Shown piece by piece: positions 43,323 through 54,405 of a DNA stretch of 64,000 bases; position 1 is the first letter of the stretch; every line of letters starts with the position of its first letter. A model generated the notes under the pieces. The model was not told the origin of the DNA. It searched no databases and was given only the letters and a program-made list of their open reading frames with translations. This DNA is from Ryuthela nishihirai (lineage: Eukaryota > Arthropoda > Arachnida > Araneae > Heptathelidae). The stretch covers positions 5,314,704 through 5,378,703 of the forward strand of contig JAWZYU010000034.1 of assembly GCA_038380435.1 (NCBI GenBank), given 5' to 3'. The position numbers and the translations under genes were made by a program.

Positions 43323-44213
43323 TTTTCTAAACCCGATGTAAGATGTATATGGAATGTTACTATTGATCTCTCCAAAATTTTACTTCATTTTGTAATCTTA
43401 ACAGCTTTCATAAGCATTATTTTTAAAATGAAACTTGTTTCTGATCACAGCAATTGCATAAATCAAGGCCCTTCAGATTTATGAATCAATGTTGATTTTA
43501 GCAAATCTTTTCCCACAATAAATTGCTAAAGGATCCCTCCAGATCGTTAATGATGTTCATCCTATTATGTGTTTCTGCAACAAATTTCATTTGAGTGCTA
43601 ATTGTGATAGAAAGACTCTCATCTTAAAATGCTTCTACCATAAGAGCCATGCTAGAGTTCTTAAATGCCCACATTTTCGGAATGCATAAAGTAGGTTCAA
43701 CCTAGGTGTGAAAATGAATCATGTTTGGAAACAACAGTTCCATCTTGTAATCATGCGGACTGGAAAAATTTTACTTTCAAATCAGAAAATTTTTAATGAA
43801 GAAATATAAGATCTTTTCATTTTCATCAAGTGAAGGAAAGCAGTTTTATTTTTGACACAACAAGTTAAGCTGCTTAAATTCTTTCAGACAAAATAAAACA
43901 CCCAAAATAATTGACTTAGTGAACTCAGAATTGATGATGTAAAAATTTCTGTCACAGTAAGTTCTGAAGAGTAGTGAAAACAAGAAGCCATAGGTCAAGC
44001 CGAATCTGAAACTAATCCCAAGACATATTGAAATATTCAATTTCAAATATTTTTAAAATGCCAACAATGGCCTGGTAACAAGCTGTAAAATTAGCAATGT
44101 CTATTGAATATACACCTGCTAAACAATAAGTTTGATCTTTACCAGCCATCAACAGTTCTTTAAAGAAGGGCAAAAACACATCTCCTCCCTTCACTGATGG
44201 AGGATGTTTAATC
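43323..44213. other. unassigned; minus-strand frames end next to the hAT element
   Basis: Mostly featureless. At 44012-44213 a minus-strand frame reads VFLPFFKELLMAGKDQTYCL and IDIANFTACYQAIVGILKIF. Joined across the hAT element (one duplication removed) it would follow KEEIPTSLKGKARI read from ~47500, with one stop between. It may be a relic gene or another transposon; I do not recognise it. Confidence 0.3.
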
Positions 44214-44389
44214 TTCTATAACAGGGATGGGCAAGTTCTTCGATAAGAAGAGCCGTATAGAATATTTTTGATACATTTTTGAATGATCAAGAGCCATAGA
44301 AAATATTATTTTAAAATTGTATTTATGAATAAAAAAAAAATACAACTATATAGTTGTCCTACTCACCAGAGCAGAATATGTTTAATCTC

Positions 44390-46130
44390 TGCTCATTGAA
44401 GACTTTGATTGAGTCCTCATTTCTGCAGTTAATAGTTTGAAATCTGGCTGGTAGGATGTCAAAGCTGTTCTAAGAAGCTGTGAGGTGGCTGTTAGTGAAG
44501 GTAGCATGATGTTTTGACTTAGAAATTTCATTACAGAGAAGAGAGATTCACAGCAGTAAATTGTCCCAAAAAACAGTGAGTAGTTGGAAGCCAGTTTTCT
44601 GAAGATTGGGATACTTTGCTTCTGGGATTTGTTTCCAAAAGTCAGTTAGAGATGAGCTTTTATGTACTACCTTCAAGCACACATCTTCCTGCAGCCCAAT
44701 AAGCTCTGTTTCTATTGAAGCAACATCCAAGGCAAAAGGTGCAACAACAGGACATCCATTGTTGATGACATCAATCAAAAAAGGATTCACAAGAAATTCA
44801 AAACATGGCTTTAGCTTTTTTAGTTTCTTAAACCTGTTCTCAAAATCATTATAAAGTATTTCTAAATTTCCTTCGTATTGTTTCAATTTACTGTCTTTAA
44901 TTTCAGCGTCAGAAAAAGCAGTTATTGTTAATTAAGTTTTGGGAAAGTAGTCAGATTTCTTTGTTGCCAGATCTCTTTGAAAAAGCTTTATTTTATTCTG
45001 AAAACTGAAAACTGATTGGACAAGTTCTGTAATAACTTTATTCCTTCCTTGAAGTGCCAGATTTAAATATTGGAGGACGTCTGTAAAGAATATTAGATCC
45101 TGTACCCATTTGTGATCTGGTTGTGGATAGTTCTTTTTCTTTTCCTTCTTGAAACGAATGATGGGTTCAAAAAGAGCAACAAACTTATTCAAAAGATTGG
45201 TAGTTGATTGCCATCTTACAATACAGTAGAATGAATCATCACTTGGCTTTTCTTCAAGCTCCAGTTCCTCAATAAAATTTCTAAATTCACAATTTCTAAA
45301 ATGCAATTTATGACATCGTTGAACTTAAAGTGTTTGCTTACTAAATGCTCAAGGTGGATGATACAAAGGATAGTTGAGGTCATGTGCCCAACTAGGCCAG
45401 TATTTTGACCTACCATAGCTAGTGCACCATCTGTTGCAATGCTAACAAGTTTGTGCAGTGGTAGGTGAACATTTAAAAAAGCTTTGTTAAGTGCATTTTT
45501 TATGTTAATACCTTTCGTGGTTTCCTTTAAGCTTATCAGGTCTAAGAATTTGTCTTCTTTTACATTTCCATCGTTTGTAACATTGTAAACAAATATAGCT
45601 AGCTTAGGGATATCTTGAATGTCTGTAGATTCATCCAATGCTAAGCTGAAAGCAATGCAGCTTTTTAGATCACTCTGCAGTAAGCATACGATTTTAGAAC
45701 TAATTTCAGAAATACATCTTTCAATAGTGCAGCGGGAGATAGGAATTTGTTCTATTGCCTAGTTTAAGTTTTGAGTTTCTGGCGCAAGAATTACAATCAC
45801 ATCACTAATATTCTTTTTTACAAATTCTCCATGACTGTAAGATAGTTTACTTCGAGCAATATTCCAAGCTATAACAAAATTAGCTTCAGTAACCAAATCA
45901 CTTTGCTTACAGAGGGAAAATTGGCTAGTTTGTTGAGTGACTAAATGTTTGTTGAGTGACTAAATTAGATTTCAATAATTTTATCTTTTTTTTTTTGCAG
46001 TTCTGATTCAGGAGGAAATTGAGATGCAAATTTTTTATGGTTAGATTCATTGTGACACTTTAAATTACTGGCTTTAAAGTGCCTTTTCACCCTTAACAGT
46101 AAAAGCAAAATCGTCCTCCCATTGTTGGTT
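44390..46130 (-). pseudogene. hAT transposase pseudogene (GTF2IRD2/FAM200-like)
   Basis: From the N-terminus on the minus strand: a BED-like finger region (SNLKCHNESNHKKFASQF, ~46040), the first catalytic Asp in MDESTDIQDIPKLAIFVYNV (45638 down), LVSIATDGALAMVGQNTGLV, CIIHLEHLVSKHFKF, then after a frameshift LELEEKPSDDSFYCIVRWQS, and the C-terminal dimerisation part with QLLTVF and SLFSVMKFLKSKH (~44520). Order and length suit a ~600-residue hAT transposase. Three or more frameshifts and stops. Confidence 0.85.
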
Positions 46131-46302
46131 AAATATTCTCTTTTCTTGTTTGTTTACACTCTTCTGTTGCTCAGTTATTTTAAACAAGTATTTTATAACT
46201 TTAAAAACAATCTTAAGTAATTATTAATCACAAAAGTACTTATCCACACTCCACTGCACTAGTTATGTTCCTCTGCTGCTGCAAGCGTGTAACGTGTGTA
46301 TA

Positions 46303-47171
46303 AACAATGAAATAAACTCAACATATTCAATATTTACTAATAAATCAGCACTTTGAAGTCGATTCAAATTTTTAGAGGAAAAATTGTCTTGAGCGAGGTG
46401 GGATACAAGTCCACGACCTCCTGATAACATGTTAGGTGCTCTGGACCACTGAGCTACCGGCCACCGATCAAGATTTCCTCTAACTAATGCTATGAACATT
46501 TCTGTTATGTCACATATAGGCACTATTCAGGCAATCCAGCCACAAACGACTTTCTATTTGCCATATAGATGGAAAGCATGTCTTACAAGTATGCTAGTGA
46601 TAAACAATGAAATAAACTCGACATATTCAGACATGCTTTCCATCTATATGGCAAATAGAAAGCTGCCTGTGGCTAGATTGCCTGAATAGCGCCTATATGT
46701 GACATAATAGAAATGTTCATATCATTAGCTAAAGGAGATCTTGATTGGCTACCGCTCAGTGGTCCAGAGCACCTGACATGTTATCAGGAGTTCGTGGGCT
46801 CGTATCCCACCTGGCTCAAGACAGTTTTTCCTCTAAAATTTGAATTGATTTCAAAGTGCTGATTTATTAGTAGATATTGAATATGTCGAGCTTATTTCAT
46901 TGTTTATCACTAGCATACTTGTAAGACACATGCTTTACATCTATATGGCAAATAGAAAGTTGCTTGTGGCTAGATTGCCTGAATAGCACCTATATGTGAC
47001 ATAATAAAAATGTTCATAGCGTTAGTTAGAGGAGATCTTGATTGGCGGCCACTAGCTCAGTGGTCCAGAGCACCTGACATATTATCAGGAGGTCGTGGGC
47101 TCGTATCCCACCCGGCTCAAGACATTTTTCCTGTAAAATTTGAAATCTACTTCAAAGTGCTGATTTATTAG
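46303..47171. mobile_element. palindromic SINE array of three units (13-bp target duplication)
   Basis: One antisense unit (head 46391-46464) followed by two sense units in tandem (heads about 46747-46817 and 47046-47118; spacing ~300 bp). Each sense unit reads CATGCTTTCCATCTATATGG, GCAAATAGAAAG, TAGATTGCCTGAATAG, head, then an arm with AAAGTGCTGATTTATTAGTA. Flanks: TAACGTGTGTATA (46290-46302) and TAACTTGTGTATA (47172-47184), 12 of 13 identical. Inserted in the hAT element. Confidence 0.87.
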
Positions 47172-47471
47172 TAACTTGTGTATACTGCATGAAGAGTGAT
47201 GATGCACAGTCCAGTTGCATCATCCATACTTGTTTAAAACAAGTTTTGGTTATGTTTTCATTTTCTTACTAGTATATTTTAAAATGGTGATTTCAATGGT
47301 ATACTTCTGAATTTTATACCTCTTGAGTCTACAGGAAGCCTACTGTTTCCTCTCCCAGATCTCAAAGGTTAATATAAAATTTGAGGAAAATTGGCAATGA
47401 AACCCAATATTGGCTTGGGAGCCACACAGGGTAACTTCGGGAACTGCAGTTTGCCCACCTTTGTTCTATAA

Positions 47472-48395
47472 TATCCTTGCTTTTCCTTTCAAAGATGTAG
47501 GAATTTCCTCCTTTGCAGTCTGTCCAAACAAAGGCAAATATTTTCTTAAGTCAGTCCTGTATGGAGATATATATTTTAAGAATTATCCATGAATGGCTTT
47601 GTAATCAAGTTGTGTGAATCAGAAAATTGGCTTTTAGACACATATTTATAATATCAGTAAAATGTTTCTTTCTCTATTTTAGCTTTCTTTTCGCTACCAA
47701 AGGAGCCTTGAATTTTTGATTTGCCATTTTCAAAATTCTGCTTGAACAGGCATTTGCTTTGATCTTGTTAGAAGTATAGTTCCTACTATACCCCAAGAGT
47801 CATTCCACTCTAATGTTGCAAAACTTTCATGTTCTAACAATAATTCAGTGATACTATCAAAATAATTGGTTAAGGCACTTTTGCACTGAAATATGATATA
47901 TAATGATAAAGAATCATTCAAGAAAAAGTTCTTGATTGACCAAGAATTTAATGGTGAAGCTATTAATGGTGAACTGTAATATCTCTCTTAAAGTGTAGTA
48001 TGCTTCAATTATGTTCTACTTGTTGCAGAATGTAACATCTTTATGTCTGATATGCAAGATATTTAAGAACATTAAAAGTTTCAAGATTCTTCCAGAACAG
48101 CTGACTATAGACTTCTCTTTTCAACATTATCAAACTGTGACTTTTAATACATATGCTATATTCACCAACTCTTTATCATTATATATTATTTATCAGTGCA
48201 AAAGTGTCTTATTCACTTATTTTAAATTGTTTGTGTCTATTACCTACAAACTCACTATTATATTCCAACTCATTGCTCTGTCCGAAAGAATAACTTTAGT
48301 TCAGCACATAGTTTTAAATTTTCAGAAATGTCTAAAGCCATCTCACAAATGACAACCATAAAATGAACAGTGCAAAAGCCAAAATTGAACTTTGT
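47472..48395. other. unassigned, with an inverted repeat
   Basis: A ~60-bp block at 47860-47925 (minus strand TTTATCATTATATATCATAT...CAGTGCAAAAGTG) recurs inverted at 48168-48230. The translated wording is similar on both (SLSLYII-QCKS), so a coding relic duplicated in inverted orientation is possible. No family recognised. Confidence 0.35.
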
Positions 48396-48485
48396 ACAAA
48401 CTCAGGTCACTGCACAGCTCTTGGTATTGATCTTGCTGTTCCACTTTTAAACTTCTTCTTTCTCATACAGTCTCTCTTCTTCCTC
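48396..48485 (+). repeat. repeat R, copy 1
   Basis: GGTCACTGCACAGCTCTTGG, GATCTTGCTGTTCCACTTTT and CATACAGTCTCTCTTCTTCC recur inverted at 52768-52866. It directly abuts a LINE fragment at 48486. Confidence 0.8.
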
Positions 48486-48612
48486 CTCTTTGTCTCTTTC
48501 TAGGGTTAGTTATGGTAGTGAAACTTGGACACTTTGTAAACAAGATAACAGAAAACTAGATGTTTTTGATTCTAGATGCTTACGCAGTATTTTGGGTATT
48601 AGGTGGTTCAAC
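48486..48612 (+). mobile_element. RTE LINE C-terminal fragment fused ahead of copy D
   Basis: Encodes SRVSYGSETWTLCKQDNRKL then CLRSILGIRWFN, i.e. part of the polyprotein C-terminus. It then passes through about 30 bases into sequence from the 5' (endonuclease) part of copy D. The order is wrong for one LINE, so it is a chimera or a separate insertion. Confidence 0.8.
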
Positions 48613-48737
48613 TATCTTGTTCTAGGTGACTTTTTTAAAGGCTGCATCTCATCAGACATGCTAGTGATGCTCTTCTAGGATATGAGTACATTAATGAAAG
48701 ATTACTTACAGCAAAATTTCAGACAAGCGTTAAAGAC

Positions 48738-49387
48738 TTGAATGTTATCTGCTGTTATGCCCCCACTGAGGATGGCGATGAGGATGAGAAGGATAGGTTT
48801 TACGGACAACTTCAGGATATTTTGAATTCTGTCAAGAAAGGAGATATTACCATTGTTCTAGGTGACTTTAATGCCAAAGTTGGTACTGACTCTGAACTTT
48901 GGGGAGGAATAATAGGCCCTTTTGGTATTGTTGCCCATTGCCATTGCAGCTACCGTCTCCTACAGGTAAGTAAACTCAATGAATTCAGAATAACTAACAC
49001 TTATTACAAACACCGTGACATATGGGTTTCACCCAATGGGCTGCATAAGAGTATGATTGATTATATATTAATTAACAACAAATCGGCTAGTTATGTTAGG
49101 AATACAGGTCATATAGGGGGGCTGAAATTGGATCTGACCATCGCCTTGTTAAAAGTGTCTTGCAACTTAAACTTAAAATGTGTTGTGCTAAGGTTAAAAT
49201 ATTTACTTTTAATACTGAAGCTCTGAAAGACCCAGTTATAGCCAAAGCTTACCATGATAGGTTACTTAGTCATTATGACAATCATGTTATGCTTACTACT
49301 GAAGTTGAGGAAGAATGGGATCATTTTAAACAGGCTTTTTTGAACACTAACAGTACTCTTTTAGCAAAAAGGAGCAGAGGTGAGTGA
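48738..49387 (+). pseudogene. RTE endonuclease, C-terminal part (copy D)
   Basis: Two overlapping frames. The first holds NVICCYAPTEDGDEDEKDRF, TIVLGDFNAKVGTDSELWGG and MIDYILINN. A frameshift near 49105 (GHIGGLKLDLT instead of YRGAEIGSDHY) breaks the SDH motif. The second frame resumes at FTFNTEALKDPVIAKAYHD. Confidence 0.88.
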
Positions 49388-50828
49388 TAAGACACTTGAG
49401 CTTATTTCAGAAAGAAAGAACTGCAGGAATGTCCTTAATCAATACCCTACTAGTCCTAATAGAAAGCATTACAGAGAACTTAATAAACAAGTAAAGGATC
49501 AGTTAGCTGCTGATAAGAATCTTTGGCTTTATGGCTTGGCTCACAAAGCAGAGGAAGCAGTTAGACAGCACAACAGCAGAGAGCTGTACCAGGTAGTTAA
49601 TGTTTTGTGTGGTAGAAAACGAACAGGTATACAGGGATTGAAGGATAAACAAGGTAAGGTTAAAGAAGATGAGGATTCTGTCATGGCTAGGTGGACTGAG
49701 CATTTCAGTGATGTACTAAACAATGTGGTTAGTTCTTCTCCCATTGTTTGCAATGATGATAGATGCATTGGTGGTTTTAATGTTGGCCCTGTAACAAAAT
49801 CTGAAGTTATTTTGGCTATTTCTAAACTTAAACTTCATAAATCCCCAAGGGTAGATGAAATTACTACGGAAATGCATAGAGCTAGGAATGTTTCGGTTAC
49901 CACTTGGATGACTGAAATTTTGAATATCTTTTATGATAAAGGCATGGTTCCTAAGGATTTTACCAGAGCTATTATTATCCCTATTTTCAAAAAAGGTGAT
50001 CGCAGTTCTTGTGATAACTATAGGGGTATCAGCCTACTCTCTGTTCCAGGTAAAGTTCTTTCCATGATTGTGCTTAATAGAATTAAGAATCTGGTTGACA
50101 GTCAATTGCGTGATGAGAAATGTGGATTCAGAAGTGGTAGGGGATGTGTGGATCAGATATTTTCACTTAGGCAGATTCTTGAGAAATGTTTAGAGTTTCA
50201 GAAACCTTTGGTTGCTAGCTTTGTTGATTTCAAAAAGGCTTTCGACTCTGTTGATCGTCATAATTTGTGGTTGATTGTGAGATCATATGGTATACCAGAC
50301 AAGTTAGTTAACATAATGAAAGCTCTCTATAATAACACTGAGTCGTGTGTGAGAGTTGGTAAGGCTTGTAGCAATTGGTTTAGCATTACTTTTGGTGTTC
50401 GACAAAGGTGCATTTTGTCTCCTTTTCTCTTCAGTTTGGTTATTGATTATGTTATGCGAAATTCACTTCAAGGGAAAGATTTTGACCTTAAATGGGCTGG
50501 AGATATGAAAATTTCTGATTTAGATTATGCTGATGACTTTGCCCTTTTGACAAATGATGTTGATGAGATGAACTCTTTCATTCGAGCTGTTGATGAAACT
50601 GGTAGTAGAGTAGGTTTGGTTATAAACAGAGAGAAAACTAAAGTGATGAAAATTGATCAGGCAGGTTGTGATTCAGTTCATCTGAATGGTTGCAGTCTTG
50701 AGCAGGTGTCACAGTTTAATTACCTTGGGAGCTATGTAACAGATACTGGTGATGTGCGGCATGAGATTAACAAACGAATAGGGATTGCTGCCGGGACTTT
50801 TAAGAATTTATGGAGAGTGGAGAAATAG
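49380..50828 (+). pseudogene. RTE reverse transcriptase (copy D), 482 open codons
   Basis: An unbroken frame from the linker through the whole RT: AIIIPIFKKGDRSSCDNYRG, SGRGCVDQIFSLRQILEKCL, FVDFKKAFDSVDRHN, GVRQRCILSPF, the active site LDYADDFALLTNDVDEM and VINREKTKVM. All three catalytic aspartates are present. It ends at a frameshift near 50815 (LWRVEK). GVRQRC in place of GVRQGC changes a usually conserved Gly. Confidence 0.9.
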
Positions 50829-51294
50829 GTGTAAACACCTAAAGACTAAAATTAGACTGTATAACAGTTTGGTTCTTTCTAGGGTTAGTTATGGTAGTGA
50901 AACTTGGACGCTGTGTAAACAAGATAACAGGAAACTAGATGCTTTTGATTCTAGATGCTTATGCAGTATCTTGGGCATTACGTGGTTCAACTTTGTAACT
51001 AATGATGAGGTTAGGCAAAGGAATCGGCAACCTCCTTTAAGCAGCATATTGTGCAGAGAGAGACTCCGTTGGTTTGCCCATGTTGCCCGTATGGATAATT
51101 ATAGATTGTTAAATAGGGTTGTGAACAGTCTGCCTAAAGGCTTCAGAAAGAGGGGGAGACCTAGGATGCGGTGGGCAGACAATGTCAAACAGGACCTTGT
51201 TAGAATTGGTGTGCAGTGGCCAGGTGCAGTAGATGTAGCTCAGGACAGACTTGCTTGGAGAACTAAATTGCACGGTCTGGTTGGACCTCCGTAG
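50785..51294 (+). pseudogene. RTE C-terminal region (copy D)
   Basis: Continues copy D after the frameshift: RNRCKHLKTKIRLYNSLVLS, GSETWTLCKQDNRKLDAFDS, RWFAHVARMDNYRLLNRVVN, RGRPRMRWADNVKQDLVRIG, stop after GLVGPP. Confidence 0.88.
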
Positions 51295-51316
51295 TCCATG
51301 GCTGTTTGATGATGGG

Positions 51317-52767
51317 AGAGTATTTCTTTTTTTATGTAGAGAATTTTAATTTTAATTATGACAAAGACTAACAATATTACATCAAGTTCCATCGAATTAT
51401 CAAGATGTTTGATATGTTAGTATTTTACTCATTGAATAAATAACGTAATATTTTTAATTCTTATTTTTATATAACACGATCTTATATCAATATTTCTCCT
51501 CTTTTGTTTCACATTTCTTTACAACACACTATCTGCTATGCAGTTAGTAATCAGACTGTAGACTTACAGTTTTACATGGAATGAGAACCATGCTAAACAT
51601 CCATGCCTTCAGTAGGATTGGGTAAAAAACTTTGGAGAGGGAGAGTTAACAGCTTTTGGAGGGAGAGAACTAACAGCTTTACCATTAAGTATTTACATAC
51701 TAACATGATAATCTCTCTCGTCCATTACAGATGGCGGTACCATTAAAAAAAACTGGTGGGCCAAAATTGCTGGTTACAGTTGGAGCAACTATAGCTAGTT
51801 GGGCCCTGCACAAAGACTTACGTGATGCATTCCTCTGACATGTTTGCACTATACAGCAAGATAAAATGTGGTCCACAAACACTTATGTTGGCATCTTACT
51901 CAATGATCAAATGTTCTCTTCTCCAATGATTCAGGGTTTAGTGTGGAGACAGATTTTAAACAAGTTAGAACTATAGCAGAAAGGGTTTTGGACTGTTGTA
52001 ACACTGAAAAGCCTGCATCTTGAGGAGGGCAAGGAATCATGATTTAGAGTGACATCTCTATTCTGTTTCATAGAGGATTACCATGAATGCAATCAGATAC
52101 TGGGATGGCATTCTTGACCTGTATGTTGAGACCATATGTTTGAAAATTCATCGACTTTAATTAGGGATTCCCCCCCCCCCATTTTTTGTGATAAAAGCAA
52201 AATTGTTTGAAAGCAAATTATTTATCAATCTTTTGGTATAAAATATGAAATCAAGATATTAGCAATAAACTTCTTTTCTGATGACAAAGCACAATTCTAG
52301 TGATATTTCCCTATGAAAAACTGTATTTTTTAATAGTCCAAGACAATATTTCTCAATCTTCTTTTGTCTCACCCTAGTTGAGAAACACTGATCCAAGAGT
52401 TACTATCATACCACTTGTTTGAAAACAAGAATGATATTCAAGTTTACTATCAGATTCTGCACTTCTCCCCCCCCCCCCCCAATATGTTTCTGAATAAATA
52501 TTGTTTATACATAATTTGCATTTCTTTGTATTAACACTTTATAAATATAAACTATGTTTCCCAACCCACGACCAGACCACTGATGCCAAACTCCTTTTGG
52601 GCAAGGGTGAAATAATATGATAGTGGTGTAATGGTCATTCTCTGGCTCGCAGGGTCCATCAACATAATTAGTGGTTGGAGAGGTAGCTTAATGTGTCACT
52701 GTCACATATGGTATGGATTGAAAAGTTCAATAGGGAGATAAATTCAGTGAATGTGAGTGAGTCCAGA
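51317..52767. other. no recognised gene
   Basis: AT-rich with C runs (C10 at ~52171, C14 at ~52467). A short stretch at 51721-51837 could read MAVPLKKTGGPKLLVTVGAT after a TTACAG, ending at a stop, but has no recognisable homology, so I leave it uncalled. Confidence 0.4.
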
Positions 52768-52866
52768 GGTAAGGGCTACAGAAGGAAGAAGAGAGACTGT
52801 ATGAGAGAGAAGGAGTTTAAAAGTGGAACAGCAAGATCAATACCAAGAGTGCAGTGACCTAGAAAA
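52768..52866 (-). repeat. repeat R, copy 2
   Basis: Inverted relative to 48396-48485 (GGAAGAAGAGAGACTGTATG, AAAAGTGGAACAGCAAGATC, CCAAGAGTGCAGTGACCT). Again close to an RTE LINE end. Confidence 0.8.
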
Positions 52867-52905
52867 AATATGTTCTAGGTGACGCCTTGGTGATGTTTAT
52901 TATCG

Positions 52906-53443
52906 TCCAGTAATAAATAGGCACTTTTTGATGTCGATTTCAATTTTAGAGGAAAAATTGTCTGAGCTGGGTGGGATATGAACCCACAACCTCCTGATAA
53001 CATGTCGGGTGCTCTGTACCACTGAGCTACCAGCAGCCGATCAAGATTTCCTCTAATTAATGCTATGAACATTCCCTTTATGTCACGTGTAAGCGTTATT
53101 TTAGGCAATTTTTAGCCCTAGCGGCTTTTTATTTGCCAATAGATGACAAGACATGCTTTCCATCTGTTGGCAAATAAAAAGCTGCTAGGGCTAAAAATTG
53201 CCTAAAATAATGCTTACGTGTGACATAAAGGGAATGTTCATAATGTTAATTAAAGGAAATCTTGATAGGTGGCCGGTAGCTCAGTGGTCCAGAGCACCTG
53301 ACATGATATCAGGAGGTCGTGGGTTCATATCCCACCCGGCTCAGACAATTTTTCCTCTAAAATTGAAATCGACATCAAAAAGTGCCTATTTATTACTGGA
53401 TGTTGAACTGTTGAGTTTATCTGAGTTTATATCAATATTTATT
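52906..53443. mobile_element. palindromic tRNA-headed SINE, copy 5, near-perfect (13-bp duplication)
   Basis: Arms 52906-53145 and 53161-~53400 are almost exact reverse complements around a 15-base centre. Antisense head 52964-53038, sense head 53271-53342 (A box TAGCTCAGTGG, B box GGTTCATATCC). The right side has an extra ~43 bases (GTTGAACTGTTGAGTTTATC...) that the left lacks, so the left end is truncated relative to the right. ATGTTTATTATCG flanks both sides (52893-52905, 53444-53456). The empty site reads as continuous LINE copy E. Confidence 0.93.
53271..53342 (+). repeat. SINE tRNA-like head, best copy
   Basis: 72 nt, with D arm GCTC/GAGC, anticodon stem CCTGA/TCAGG and T stem GTGGG/CCCAC. 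Both polymerase III boxes are near consensus. The anticodon loop (CATGATA) is not canonical, so it is not a tRNA gene. An almost identical antisense head lies at 52964-53038. Confidence 0.85.
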
Positions 53444-54405
53444 ATGTTTATTATCGTTCCTCCCTGAAAAGAGAAATTTAAGATTATTTTTAGGAATCTG
53501 ACCGTTATCTGTCCATCTGGTCTCTTGCAAGCCGAGAATATCTGAATTATAATGGTGGAATTTTTGTGTGAGGACATCAATAGAAAAAGCTCTGTGCAGA
53601 GTCCTCACATTCCAACTACCTATGGAGAGAAAATGGTTAGTGGGATGTTTAAAGAAACTATGTTTATTGAGAGAGGAAATGGCGACAATATCTAACAGCC
53701 CCCTAATCGCAGACATGGGGCAAAGACCTGTTCCCCCACCACTAAAGGCTGAAGCCATCTACACTGGAAGACTTCCTCCAATGTAGAATTTGATGATGTC
53801 AGTAGAAGAAAAGAGTTCAGGTGCCTGCGATGACCTCTGCTCAGGATTATCCACCAGCTGATAAACATATCCTGTGAATCTATTCACTTGGGGTTGTCAA
53901 CCCACAAACAAACAGAAAACACGGCAGAAGATTTTCCCTCCACAGAAGCACACCAGTGCAGCAAAATCAGGATCCATAATCAAGCTCAGATCCATAATTC
54001 AGTCCAGTGGGTTTATATGGTCAGCACCAGGACTCTATGTGGTTGACCACTCCTCAGCAGGGTAGAAAAAAAAGAAAAATAGCCAGAGTTGTCCAGATCA
54101 GTAGGCTACCCTAATCTGGCAACCCTCCCCTTCCGTTCACTTCCACAAAAGAGTATCTCTTTTGAAAGGTACTAATGGTCTGCACCACGAGAAGGCAGGG
54201 TCGGACATTAGGTACTAGGCCTGGCCGGTTCTATGCATCATCACAGAGGATTGGTGCATAGCTATCCTTCCAGTGACTACCTAACTACCATTTACAGACT
54301 CCCAACATATCTTAACCTAAAAATGATCTTAAATGATTTTTTTTAAATATTTTATCATGGAAACAGTTATTTGACAAGAAACTTGTATACATGACAAAAT
54401 TAACA

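Larger units (their letters stand above)
44222..47463 (-). mobile_element. hAT transposon, 3.2 kb, with 8-bp duplication
   Basis: Ends CAGGGATGGGCAAG at 44222 and TTTGCCCACCTTTG at 47463 are inverted repeats; TTCTATAA flanks both sides (44214-44221, 47464-47471). Near each end is also a ...GAGCCGTA / GGGAGCCACA... subterminal pair. Contains a broken transposase and, at 46303-47171, a three-unit SINE array. Confidence 0.93.
48640..51316 (+). mobile_element. RTE-type LINE copy D, 5'-truncated, well preserved
   Basis: Starts in the endonuclease domain (CATGCTAGTGATGCTCTTCT, ~48658) and runs to CTCCGTAGTCCATGGCTG at 51286-51304 with a very short GATGATG tail. High similarity to copies B and F. 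Opposite orientation to A, B and F. Confidence 0.9.
52887..54298 (-). mobile_element. RTE-type LINE copy E: 5' UTR and start of endonuclease only
   Basis: 53457-54298 matches copy B from the 5' end inward (5' UTR, then GTGLCPMSAIRGLLDIVA, GSWNVRTLHRAFSIDVLTQK and ILGLQETRWTD). The next ~19 bases of the LINE (CCTTGGTGATG...) lie beyond the SINE at 52906-53443. Similarity then ends at ~52887, so the 3' four fifths is missing, the reverse of normal LINE truncation. Confidence 0.85.

Noticed and set aside
47676..47740. Possible third ELM2-gene exon after CTATTTTAG
   Set aside because: The phase-0 reading reaches a stop without a donor, and the wording does not fit ELM2 or SANT.
51721..51837. Possible exon after TTACAG at 51720
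   Set aside because: It ends in a stop without a donor site, shows no homology, and does not resemble the missing end of ELM2 or a SANT domain.
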